Assembly: GCF_026914265.1 (NCBI RefSeq)
Contig: NC_069130.1
Coordinates: 44,043,929 to 44,107,928, forward strand
DNA: 64,000 nucleotides
Direction of reading: 5' to 3'
DNA from: Mya arenaria
Lineage: Eukaryota > Mollusca > Bivalvia > Myida > Myidae
The notes beneath the pieces are model-generated. The model did not search any database and had not been told where the DNA came from. It saw only the letters and a list, made by a program, of their open reading frames with translations. A program made the translations under genes and the position numbers. Below, piece by piece: positions 11,889 through 24,000 of this stretch (its first letter is position 1; each line of letters opens with the position of its first letter).

Positions 11889-13012
11889 CTGGATCTGGAT
11901 CTGGATCTGGATGTATACGCTGCAGAGCCTTTCAGCATGTACGCAGCGGGAGAGAGAACACTTAGTAAGACTGTTGGACTGCTCTTCTGAAGCAGTTCAC
12001 TGTATCAGCACACACATTGGAAGGGTCCAGGTTATTCCACTCGGTGATAGTCTTAGGTAGGAACGATTGCCTAAATTGTTCAGTTTTACAGTTTATATGT
12101 TTGTAACACTTTGAGTGGTTTATTGCGTGTTTTTTGCACTAGGTTGTTTGATACAAAGTCTTTAAGATTTCTGGGTTTAATCAGGCGTTTGCCACTAATG
12201 GGGGTCAGATAGGCATTTGCTGGCATAGCTGGCACCTTTCCCTCGGTCATCTTGTAGAGGAAGGTCAAACGTGACGTTCGTCTTCTATCTTGTAGTGGTG
12301 GCAACTCAAGGGTCTTCAGCATGTTCGTCACACAGCCTGGATCTCGGGAAGAGTAGTCGCCGGTTATAAATCTCGCAGATCGGCGCTGTATCTGTTCAAT
12401 TTTGTCGATATCCTTTTGGAGGAAAGGGTCCCATACAGTAGAACAGTATTCCAAAGAAGACCTAACTAGGGATACGTATGCTGCCTTTCTGCATGATAGA
12501 GGGCAGTGTTTGAGATTTCGTCTAATGAACCCTAGGGTGGAGCTGGTCTTGTTGCAGATGTTGTTTATGTGGTTTGAGAATATCAAGTTTTCAGTGATCA
12601 TAACACCAAGATAAGGGTTTTGCTCGACTTGTTGTAAGATGTGCCCGTCGAGTTGGTAGAAATTTGATGACTTATTATTTATGCTCATGATGTAACATTT
12701 TTTAGCATTAAAGCGCATACCCCACGTTTCTGCCCAGACTTCTAGTGCTTGTAGGTCCTTCTGTAGTTGAAGGTGGTCATGTTGAGACTTGATATGTCTG
12801 TATAGGAGACAATCGTCAGCGAACAGGCGAACGGTGGATCTGACGCTGTCTGGAAGATCGTTTATGTGGCAGAGGAAGGCTAGGGGGCCTAAGACAGTGC
12901 CCTGTGGCACGCCGGAGTCTACTGGTACAGAATCAGACGAATCACCTTCAACTACCACTCGCATCCTCCTATTTGTCAGAAAGTCTCTTAACCAGAGGTT
13001 GACTCCCAAAAT
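11889..13012 (-). mobile_element. 5'-truncated LINE (CR1/Jockey-like RT 3' half) nested in the Gypsy leader
   Basis: The minus-strand frame (open 12086-13108) carries non-LTR RT motifs: FLTNRRMRVVVEG, SGVPQGTVLGPL, catalytic LFADDCLLY, NAKKCYIM and PYLGVMI, then the thumb (YVSLVRSSLEYCSTVWDP, IQRRSARFI). A frameshift near 12115 moves the end (QSFLPKTITEWNNL) into another frame that stops at 11962-11964. The 3' end runs into a (GGATCT)n tract at 11889-11912, a simple-repeat tail as in several LINE clades. Homology begins near VNLWLRDFL; the first 35 codons of the open frame (MENDICAND...) are probably host leader. GTATACCGC occurs near both edges (about 11872 and 13040) and may be the target duplication. 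Confidence 0.8.
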
Positions 13013-13940
13013 AACGGTTTTGTACGAGAACGGTAAGCGGTATACGTTGCGTATAACGTACTCGGAAAAACACGCGTTTATATCGTTCGCGCAAATGTCG
13101 TTCTCCATAAGTTAGGTTGATCACTCCTAAATTATTGAAAACAAACTCGGATTTCTTAATTGCTATATTCCTTTATCGTGTTCTAGCAGACTGACACACG
13201 GGTTTTGTGTTTAACATCAAATGTTTCAATCATAAGGACCAAATGAGCAGGTAAAAAAAATTCAAAAGCTTCCTCAGGTATTGATCTAAATCTACATGAC
13301 TACGCTATACTGATAATCCTATTGTATACCTCTACTGTATGTCACCTTGTTATGTTATTATAAGGGTCACTGATTATTTGACAGTTGAACAGGTGTTAAA
13401 GTGCTGACCTAAATTTGACCTATATATTGATGATTATTGAAAAATAAAAAAACTAGTAATGGAACTATCTCAAAAAAATATACAGTATATATTAGAAGTA
13501 TCTCTAAATCACATGCATAATCAATACATACACAAAATGAAACATAAATCACACAACATAAATCAATGCAATATTGAATTTAATGTATATAGTTAAGTTA
13601 ATATATCCACTATAAATGTCACTTTGGTGTAGTTTCCTCAACGGTCCTCAATGGTTGATGAAGAATCCAAGCGCTTACAATGTGGGATAAAAACGTATTT
13701 ATGTTAACTAGTAAAGCAAATATTGGTGGGGCCCCTTATTCACTCTAATCACTTTTCTCAAACCACTCTTCTCTAACCACTTTTCACTGACCACTCATTT
13801 CTAACCACTCTTTTAAAACTCGGGTTACACTAGTTCACTTACTACTTCTGTCACTGGTCACATCAGAAGATGGGTCGTTCTTGCATAGACAATCACTACC
13901 AGTTGCACGTGCTGTATACCATATGCGTCGACGTAAACGA

Positions 13941-13958
13941 TCTTTTCCTTGGGCGCCA
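13941..13958 (-). promoter_or_regulatory. Primer-binding site of the Gypsy element
   Basis: One base inside the 5' LTR the minus strand reads TGGCGCCCAAGGAAAAG. Its first eight bases match the 3' end of lysine-type tRNAs as used by many retroelements; the rest does not extend that match, so the primer tRNA is uncertain. Confidence 0.65.
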
Positions 13959-13959
13959 C

Positions 13960-14592
13960 TGTTGCCGGGCCACCTCTGACCTCTACTGGGCGGTAGATGG
14001 GGAACAGAACAAACGTGAATTCGTGCCAATCGTTTTAATAGTACCTATACCATCGACGTCATCGTCATCCTCCTAAACAATGCATATATAATAAAGTAAT
14101 CTAACATAGAACATGTACAAATACTCGAACACAGAATTTCAGATAAACAATGTCGCGATAATTAAACAATACATTGAAACAATGTAAATATATCCCGACA
14201 TACAAAAACCTATAACACTATAAATCAATACAAAGATAACAGATTATAATAACGGGATTAAATGAATTACCTGCAGTATTCTAAATAAGTAGCTGCATAA
14301 ATTGGATAGAAAAGCACCGTATAAAAATGGCGTTGTACGTGAAGATTTATTGACTTAAAAGTGAAAGTAGTAATAAGTTGATTGGTTAATTTAAAACACT
14401 GATGTATTAGTTTTAGGTTAATATATACTATAACTCGATATTTAACAAACTACACTACACTATATGTAAAAGTTACCAAACCTGATAATTTACGGGGCGG
14501 AGTAATAAATGAGAATAAGGGTATTTTAACAAAATACATATAAATATATTTGTAACACTTTTATTGAAATATAAAAGTCACACCCTATGACA
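13960..14592 (-). repeat. 5' LTR of the Gypsy element
   Basis: Same TGTTGCC...GACA boundaries and length as the left LTR. Target duplication CGAT follows at 14593-14596. It would contain the promoter and polyadenylation signals of the element; no single TATA box could be assigned in its AT-rich body. Confidence 0.95.
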
Positions 14593-14596
14593 CGAT

Positions 14597-15868
14597 GGTT
14601 TTGCAGATTTGTGTTAATTTATTAAAAAACAAGAACATTTCTTATGATAAGAGGTAATAAAATCCTAGTTTTGCTTTAATAATAGTTTATTAATCTCTAT
14701 TTAAAAATTTGTTACATCAAGGAAACTAGTAATTGGTGGCTCATTACTTTGCCATATATAGTACTACACAGAGTTAATTAAGGGTCTATTTATGTTTAAC
14801 TGTATCAGATTTGCCCATATAAACATGTAAAAAGACCAAAGAATTGGTTCGAGAGGACTTATTTTTTCTTTAAATTGACAAATGAAAATGTTGCAAAAAA
14901 AATATTGACTCAGGTACAAACACATTAAGCCCAGATTGGTCTGGTGATCTATTCATATTAAAATTCAACTAATCCATAATCTTTGTCCATATTAAATTAT
15001 TAAGATGACATAAGATCATAACAGTTAACCAAGTATTTGTACGTACAGATTAATAACATTACGGAGTAAATCTATGAGCGTCGGTATATGTATCTGTACT
15101 AATCACGTGACTTTCACATGCTAAATTAACGCATTATAAACTGGGAAACCATCATGCGCAATTTTTAAACGGGTAAACTTAGTAGAGACAGCAACGAACA
15201 GAAACATAGAACAGAACAGAACATTTATTTCCAAGAAGGTCATAAACCCATCTGGCAAAACATGTACATATACCGACGATTTCTATCACGTTAAATGATG
15301 TACCATAAGTTTCATAATAGTTTGTAATGATAATTCTAGACATGTTTTGAGGAAATACTGTATTTGCCGATTTTGGGACCATTCGGTGTCTAGTCCCTTT
15401 AATGTTTCGATTGTAAGTCAATGTTAATTATTTATATTTTGGCATGACCGGACTGCAAATGGTGAAATTTAAACTAACTAGCCGAAAAGTTTTAGTTACG
15501 CTATTGGAAATTGAGCTATTTTTGGCTTGAATTGACAGATATCTGTTCAAATGAGCACCTGCCAATTGCCTTTTGGTGTTCGTTCATAAATCTTAGTAAA
15601 ATTACTCAATTGCAACAGTTAAAACGCAAGAAAAAGTAACTAAGGGTAATAACTCTGTAATACAATGGAGCTCTAAAATAGAGCTATGGTCCTTGCACAC
15701 TGCACTTCCTTTCAGTATGTTCTATCATTGTATGAAATTTATTTAAATTCCATCCATAAGTTTGCCTCGGACCTACCCACCGACCCACCGGTCAACCGAC
15801 CACAGGGTGACTCCAATGTACCCCTTTCAATGTGCATGTTCCAGAATAATACATTCTGTTTTCAGTGA
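14597..15868. other. AT-rich intergenic DNA
   Basis: No gene or repeat boundary recognised. The minus-strand open frame 15179-15421 has no family motif, start context or splice sites and is treated as chance. Confidence 0.5.
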
Positions 15869-17101
15869 TCAACCAGTGATATACACTGTACATGTTCTAG
15901 AGTTATAGAATCTGCTTCTTAATCATCAACCAGTGATATACAATGTACATGTTCTAGAGTTATAGAATCTGTTTCTTAATCATCAACCAGTGATATACAA
16001 TGTACATGTTCTAGAGTTATAGAATCTGTTTCTTAATCATCAACCAGTGATATATAATGTACATGTTGTAGACTTATAGAATCTGTTTCTTAATCATCAA
16101 CCAGTGATATACACTGTACATGTTCTAGAGTTATAGAATCTGTTTCTTAATCATCAACCAGTGATATACAATGTACATGTTCTAGAGTTATAGAATCTGT
16201 TTCTTAATCATCAACCAGTGATATACAATGTACATGTTCTAGAGTTATAGAATATGTTTCTTAATCACCAACCAGTGATAAACAATGTACATGTTCTAGA
16301 GTTATAGAATCTGTTTCTTAATCATCAACCAGTGATATATAATGTACATGTTCTAGAGTTATAGAATCTGTTTCTTAATCATCAACCAGTGATATTATAC
16401 AATGTACATGTTCTAGAGTTATAGAATCTGCTTCTTAATCACCAACCAGTGATATTATACAATGTACATGTTCTAGAGTTATAGAATCTGCTTCTTAATC
16501 ACCAACCAGTGATATACAATGTACATGTTCTAGAGTTATAGAATCTGTTTCTTAATCACCAACCAGTGATATACAATGTACATGTTCTAGAGTTATAGAA
16601 TCTGCTTCTTAATCACCAACCAGTGATATACACTGTCCATGTTCTAGAGTTATAGAATCTGCTTCTTAATCACCAACCAGTGATATACACTGTACATGTT
16701 CTAGAGTTATAGAATCTGCTTCTTAATCACCAACCAGTGATATACACTGTACATGTTCTAGAGTTATAGAATCTGCTTCTTAATCACCAACCAGTGATAT
16801 ACAATGTACATGTTCTAGAGTTATAGATTCTGTTTCTTAATCACCAACCAGTGATATACAATGTACATGTTCTAGAGTTATAGAGTCTGTTTCTTAATCA
16901 CCAACCAGTGATATACAATGTACATGTTCTAGAGTTATAGAATCTGTTTCTTAATCACCAACCAGTGATATACAATGTACATGTTCTAGAGTTATATAAT
17001 CTGTTTCTTAATCATCAACCAGTGATATACAATGTACATGTTCTAGAGTTATAGAATCTGTTTCTTAATCACCAACCAGTGATATACAATGTACATGTTC
17101 C
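15869..17101. repeat. 57-bp satellite array (~21 copies)
   Basis: The unit AACCAGTGATATACAATG... repeats every 57 bp (for example 15871 to 15928), with variants ATCATC/ATCACC and ACAATG/ACACTG that define sub-blocks. A few units carry a 3-bp insertion (GATATTATAC near 16390 and 16450). Copies are over 90% alike by eye. The unit contains a palindromic TTCTAGAG/TTATAGAA core. The last unit decays at 17098-17110. Confidence 0.95.
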
Positions 17102-20100
17102 TGAAATATAGATCCTTCTTCTTCATTATAAGGATTGATGTTATGTATCGTTGGATAAGTAACATGTGAACTTCACTTATCCACAAATGCATGCAATTAT
17201 AAACACAACTCTACAAATATTTTGATGTTTTATTCAATATCAAATCAGTTACTGACAAACACAAGACGTATCCAAGGAAACGGACCAGAATGTTTTAAAT
17301 CCTAAAAATATCAATCAATACAGTTAACAGTGCTAGGATAAATTTTAAAACTCTGTAAAAAACACACTTCTCCAGACTTATATTTTAAACATCTTATTGA
17401 AACTGTAACATTTCTACTAAATAACTTTGCTTTTCTGTTTGACAATCTTTTTTAAAATATTTAAACATGTAAATATGTACATAACACCATATCCAACAAT
17501 CAAACAATACAGACAGTAAACTATATGACTAGACTATAAATACCAATAATTGAATATGGTAATTTCTGAAAAATCTCAAACAACAATTCTGTGAGTTAAT
17601 TTTAATCCATAAAATACTTCTACAAATATCTAAAACATCATATAAAAGCACCTCTCTAAAAAAAGCACATTGAGTAAATACCGTAAGTTTCACATCGCAC
17701 AGCATATAATATCTATTTATAACTGATGTTAAAGTAACAATAAACAATTAGTGTTTGAAATTATATTTTGTCCAATGGGATGATATTTTTCCTAAAATCT
17801 GCAATACATTTAGTTTGATTATTATTGATTTAAATCATGTGAATCAGTAGGTTTAACCAGCGGCTTGGCAAATAGACAAAATATAATCTCAAACACTAAG
17901 CCGGTCAACCTTTGTCCATGACATAAGGTTGAACTTTTTGGAAAAGTGTAAATTGCTGAATTTTATAAATTGAAACAACATTCCGCAATGTTTGAATTTA
18001 ATGATTTCTTGAAGCAAAAGTATGATGCATACAAGTATATCTGTGATGCTTGGCACATGTTACCTTATAATCTGTTTCAAAACGTATCATATAGATTCAG
18101 TAATCAACAAGATGTTACATACAAAGTTCATTAAGGTAATCCATCCAACATAAATGCAACAAAAGGTTACATGTAGTTTAAACTTACAAAATGTTAAGTT
18201 AAAGAAATTTTATGTTTTCATCGAAAACTTTTTGTATAAACATTTGTGTAAACATTATAATATTTCAGAAACTAATTAATAAAATTGCTTTGTTGTCTCA
18301 TTTTAATGTTTTCCTATGATATCTCCTTTTATTATACTTTATCATTTAGCATTATTATGGTGATATTCAAAAATGCAATCCATCAAAAATAATATAATGG
18401 TTCATCAATATAAATTTCAAAAGAAGTTATCTCGATGTTAATTTATAAACAAGTCTTCCTTTTGAGGCTTAATTTATTCTAATAATGTTTGTTTCCACAA
18501 ACGCAACCATCCCTATATCTTCCTCCCAAGTCTACATTTATTTGACGATAATGTTTTTTTTTGGTAAATTCCTTATAATGTGCATTTTCTGAGTCAATAT
18601 CTTAAAATTTGGATAATGTTTTTCTTAAATTTTCTACAATAGTGAATACCCTGATATAGGTCAGTTAGGTACAAAAACCTGGTTCTCAAAAATTAAAAAG
18701 ATAAAAAAGAGTTATTCCTACATACCGAGCCTAATTTATATCATTTCTTTTTATCTGATGGATGGCTTACCTGAACTTGAATACTGCGAGACCGTGTCAT
18801 GCTGAGTACCTTAATTAATTATACATAACATGTTAATACTACGTGATCTGAAAATGTATATTTGGAATGACGAAGACCTCCATGGCAACATTCAACATTA
18901 GCAACACGTCCACAACACAAAATATCTACATTCAGATGTACCCTTTGACCAAGCAAGACGATAATACACTCAAACATTAAAATGTAATATAATGTACAGC
19001 TTCACCGTTTTTACTGTATATAATATACTAAGATAGATAAATACACAAGCGAAAAACAGTGATAAAAAGTGGGTAAAATCTAAATACTTTGTCAAGTATG
19101 TAGTGAAAAACTGAAACTGACACAATTTATTCCATGTATATTAATACAATCTATGTCATCTGTCATATTAAGAACTAAAAAAAAACATTTAAAAATTAAA
19201 AACTAAACCGTTGGTAAGTAATTCAAATAGAACTTTTTGATTTGCATTCGTCCATTTTTCTACACAGTGAAAGCTTAAAAATGTAATTTATTTTACTTGT
19301 TTTCTTCCATTGACATACTTTATCAATTACTTTATGACAAAAGAACGTGCATCAACGGTATTAGACTCCTTAATAAAGCTTAAACTGAAGTGCAGATAGC
19401 TCTTACTATTTTGAAAGTAATATCTTGAGAGATAAATTCTCTCAACAAGATATACAGAATAGCTCTTGGAAAAATGACTATTTCAAAAATATCTTGATAG
19501 TAAAATTCTCTATATACCAAGATAGAACACCATTTCATAGAAAGGATCGGAGTAAGGTCTCAGATCAGACATCATACATGACTCTCACAACACACTAAAT
19601 AACGATACCTAAATAACAATATCACTCTGTAATTAAACAGAGATAAATGAACTTCACACTTTTGTTTAATGAGAAAGTAATGTTCAGCCTGTATACATGT
19701 GTAAAAGGTTCCTATGTTATGTAAAACTATATTAAGTTATAGTTCTGGCATCCACAACTGTGTATTACTATTGAAATAATTTCAATAATACTCAAAATAC
19801 GAGGTAAGTGGGTACCATGTTGTCAAGGCAACATTCAATAACTAAGATACTACATAAGTGAATATCATTGTTATTTATCCATATATTAGATACTGAACTG
19901 TTTAGCCCCGCCTACTGTTTCTATTCCAATATGGGAGTTAATGTAACTCTCAAACATGGTATAGGTCTGAATCTTTGACAGGGGTGGCACATGAGTTTAT
20001 GTTTTGAACATTAATATTATCATCACGTACCTACTACGGGTCCATGCTATCATAAAGATAATTCCTGTCTAAAGTATAAAAAACAAGAAAATATTTCGCA

Positions 20101-20570
20101 AATTATTAAAAAACAACAAATAGTCAGCTTAACTTAATCCTGTTTAAAGGGACTTATGAAGTTTCCAGAAATTTGGGCCAGAGAAATACCTCTAAAACTG
20201 TGGGAGTTGTTCGCTCCACAAACCTCAATATTCAAGTAGCCCAAAGTGTAAAAATCCTACTCTAGGGCATGTTACTGTACGTGTAAGTCGTGGTGGCCTT
20301 TCCTTTACCTTGAGCAGCTTGAGTCCATGTCTTATTGCAGTATAAATCATCGAGTAATGTGTGTCATTATTAACCTCTGTGTTTGTCGTGAGATATTCTC
20401 TGTCAAATTGGTCAGTATCGTTCCCTGATGTACAGTAAATTTAAAAATAAAATAACTTTTCTCAATCAGTTTGTATTTCAACGTGATTCCATTATATCCA
20501 TGTTTCAAAATTCTCAATAGCATTAATCCTTGCAAATAAATTTCACATGACAATTATCAAAGGAAATAAC
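17102..20570. other. AT-rich region downstream of PUS3, no gene seen
   Basis: Possible 3' untranslated and intergenic sequence of the minus-strand PUS3 gene that stops at 20571. No coding exon, SINE or tandem array was recognised. Minus-strand AATAAA-like hexamers occur (near 19285 and 18475), but the polyadenylation site cannot be chosen. Confidence 0.5.
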
Positions 20571-21013
20571 TCATTCCCCAGTTTGACTTATAACTGAGCT
20601 TTCCCCAATCTCTTCTTGTGTACTTCTTCCCACTTTCTCTCCTCCTTTCATACCATTCTCTGATGTCTCCAAGTTTTCCTCCCAATTATCTTTAAGAGAG
20701 GTTTTAGAATCGCATATATCTTTATCAGCCTTCATACTAGTAGTTTCTCCATCAATGTCCCTTACAGTGTCATCATCTTCTTTATTGTTTTCTCCATAAA
20801 TTATGTGAGGATCCTTATTCTCTCCGGATTTGGGTTTATCTAATGTTCCAAATGGCTTATCATCTATGTGGCTAGGCTTATAAATTTCAAGCCGTTGACG
20901 TTTCCGTGACGTCATCTCCTCTTCACTGCTATCGTCCTGCGCTTCAATTTCAGCATTTTCTCTCCATCGCTGTTTTCTCGACTCGTGTGATGCTATCATC
21001 TCGTCAAGGGTCA
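20571..21013 (-). CDS. PUS3: PUS3 terminal exon
   Basis: Acceptor ATTACAG, stop TGA at 20571-20573. Starts TLDEMIASHESRKQRWREN, then a long acidic, low-complexity tail with a basic cluster (SRKRQRLE) that could act as a nuclear localisation signal. Tails of PUS3 proteins vary greatly, so this part cannot be verified by motif. Confidence 0.7.
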
Positions 21014-24000
21014 CTGTAATAAAAATTGGCATCAACCTATATTGTGCGCCTATAAGTCATTTGGACTCCTGCAATGGTAGGTCATCTGAATACAAATACA
21101 AGTCTGGGCAAATGAATATTCTTCAAGTTTGTGATTAATAAACATCAATCGTTTTACAATAAGTAATAGGTGATATATGATGATTCAAAGGGCAATTACA
21201 CTATAAAGCGGACTTAATCAAAGTAAAAAAAAACTTTGTCAGGAACTACTTTTCATCATGGGTGTGGTTTCTACCAATTGTGAAGTCGTTCCATGAAAAA
21301 CTGTAGATTAGGAAGAAGTTTAAGTCTTAAAATGATATTAACCTACAGACAGAGAAGGTTGACAGACTGCCAAAGTGACCTCTATATACTTATTGTAGTC
21401 TCAAACTACTGATTATTTTCAGCGATGTTCCGATGATCAATTATAATCAAAAATTATAATAAAAAATTGATTGGTTGAGCCTGAAATTGGTGACAATTAA
21501 TTGTATTTGGTCATAATTGATCATATATTCAGATTACTCCTGAACTTGATCAACCCTGTTGTACGGACTACTTACAGCCTCCCTGTCTCTCCATCAGCAC
21601 CTTAGGATTCCTGTCTTCTACGAGCCATTTAGACTGCATCAGTAAAGGGGGACTCAGATCACACCAGGGCGCAATGTCAAAGTCTGAAAAAATGACAGAA
21701 AGATTAGTTCAAATCCAATTTACAGTAGATAAAAGAATAAGAAGCACATTTACTAATTCATTTATCACCCCTATATTGTCTCACAAATATTTGAGAGTCC
21801 GATACATCAACTGTAACTTACAATACATGTAAAGTGAATCATGCCATCTTGATGAGACTTTTTGTTTATAATAAACCTGAGAATGTTTGAAAACTTTCTC
21901 ATCGAAAATGCTTTCATAATTTAAAACTCATTATTTGAATTTTGTTTTTTGTCAGAAGTAAAACTACAACTTTAACTACATAGATAAGTGTCAAATATCT
22001 GAATATTTATAATAGGGTCCATAAACAGGAGGAATACATAAATATGCCAGGACTTGTCCGTTTTTCTTGATTTAATCCAGGGCTATATATATGTGTATTG
22101 GCACTTGCTGGGGACGGGTATTATTGGCAAAGCATCGAGATCTAGAACAATATTTCATAAGCATATCTCAATATATCGTTGAAATAAAAATAGGTAATGT
22201 ATAGTAATTAATCCAGGGCTATATATATGTGTATTGGCACTTGCTGGGGACGGTTATTATTGGCAAAGCATCGAGATCTAGAACAATATTTCATAAGCAT
22301 ATCTCAATATATCGTTGAAATAAAAATAGGTAATGTATGGTAACTAATTAGGTTTCCCTGTTCATATCATTATTATTTCACTTTCTGTTTCGATAATCCA
22401 TAAATTGCAGAACTAGGTATCAATAATGTTGCTCATACCTAGAACAGGCTTTGTCAAATACTAACCAAGTTTAATGTAAATATTGTGAATGGTTTCTGGT
22501 ATATAGGGTATTGTAGACCTACAGTAAGGACAACATTAGTGAATGGCAGTACAATTTCTATTGAACAACAAACAAGCTAAAGATTGCATAAAACATCTCT
22601 CCAAACCTAGGGGTCCTTCTTAAGGGTGTGAGTGGTCTAGTGGTTTAGGTGTCTGCCCGTAACCCAACAGGTCTCAGGTTTACAAACCATGGGAACATTC
22701 TAATGGCATCTTAGAAAGGACACAGTACTGGTTTCTGCTCAGGCAACTGACTCCAGATGATTTACATCGTTAACTCACATCAGCTTTCAGCTATCCCAAA
22801 AGTTGTGTGAAAATAAATATAACCAGAACACCTCCGTACCTGTTTCCACTTTAGCTTTCTCGAGATCATCCAGCATGCTCTTCACCATTGTTGCTCTTTG
22901 AAAAAATAAGAAGAGATGTTATCAATAAAAGTTTGATCAGCCAGGGGTTGTCAGCAAGATGGATAAGTAAATTTTCTCTGAGTTCTCCTATTTCCCCCAC
23001 AGCATAAGACCACACTCTCGCGCAACATGACATGAGTGTGACTGTGTGACTAAGCTTAATTTAATATTACTTTCTTCACTGTTGTAAAAAATAAAGATTA
23101 AAATAAATAAAGTTGAAAATAAATCAATTGACCGCTGTCAATCATTTAAACACCACTTTACATGCTTTAGAACCAGCACAAACGCCAGTGAAAAACAAAT
23201 TCTAATAAGGCTAATAAGGCAAGTCAAGCTCCTTGCTTACTTGATGGAATGCTCAGCCCAAAGCTGCTGGAGGGAGGTGAGGTTGCCTTCATGGCATTCT
23301 GAAACATGAATGGGGAAAGTCTTAAAACTGTTTTGAAAATACTGGGCCGATTGTTAAGAAATTTGTTAAAGTAAGCAAGTATTAATTACAGAAGTGTTCA
23401 CTTTTAAGTCTTAACTTCTCTAGAAGATTAATGAATTCACTTGTGATCTGCAGTATTTGTAACAAATGCTGTTTTAACAGTACCTGTCTTATTCAAATAC
23501 ATATGAGGATATCATCAACTTTTTATGTCTACAAGTTAACAACAATATCGTTAGTCACGTTGTTTACTTTCACAACAATCTGAACAATCGTCCAAATGTT
23601 TTCAAGAACCAACAACAGGGCTATTGTACTATCTCATTTCTTTAATTGACCATTGCAAATGCTTGCTTGATTTGTTTGCATCCTTTTATCGACTGCAATA
23701 TAATAATATGTGCCAAGTAAAGGTCATCTGACAAAAAAAAATGCTTTCAAAACTGTACTCATGGTAAAAATATCTGTAGTTCTAAAATTAAAAAAAGTTG
23801 GTCAAAAGGACAAAGTCAAGGGCATCAGAGGACAACATTGATGCTAATTTGCAAAACTGTAGACATGGTCTAAATATCATTGCTGAAGCTTTAAGAATAA
23901 AAAAGAAGGTCAAAAGGGGTGGGGCCAGCTTTGGCCCCAGGGGCATATTTTGAGCCTTGTGATGCCTTAATTAAAAAAGCAAGTGTTTGCAAAGCTGGTT

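Larger units (their letters stand above)
5476..14592 (-). mobile_element. Ty3/Gypsy LTR retrotransposon, minus orientation, defective
   Basis: A 9,117-bp element is bounded by two 633-bp LTRs that begin TG and end CA, flanked by the 4-bp target duplication CGAT (5472-5475 and 14593-14596). On the minus strand the order is 5' LTR (13960-14592), primer-binding site, long leader with a LINE fragment, Gag-like coiled coil, capsid-like region, reverse transcriptase, RNase H, integrase, polypurine tract, 3' LTR (5476-6108). The interior has two frameshifts, one in-frame stop, and no protease or CCHC knuckle. By eye the LTRs differ at only three positions (near 5670, 5677 and 5920 against the matching right-LTR bases), so insertion is recent. 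RT before integrase places it in Ty3/Gypsy rather than Copia or BEL. Confidence 0.95.

Noticed and set aside
15869..17101. CRISPR-like regular repeat
   Set aside because: The whole 57-bp unit is repeated without unique spacers, in eukaryotic DNA. The same applies to the 68-bp and 33-bp arrays.
20347..20553. Additional minus-strand open frame below the PUS3 stop
   Set aside because: Lies after the stop codon, no splice site or motif; probably 3' untranslated sequence.
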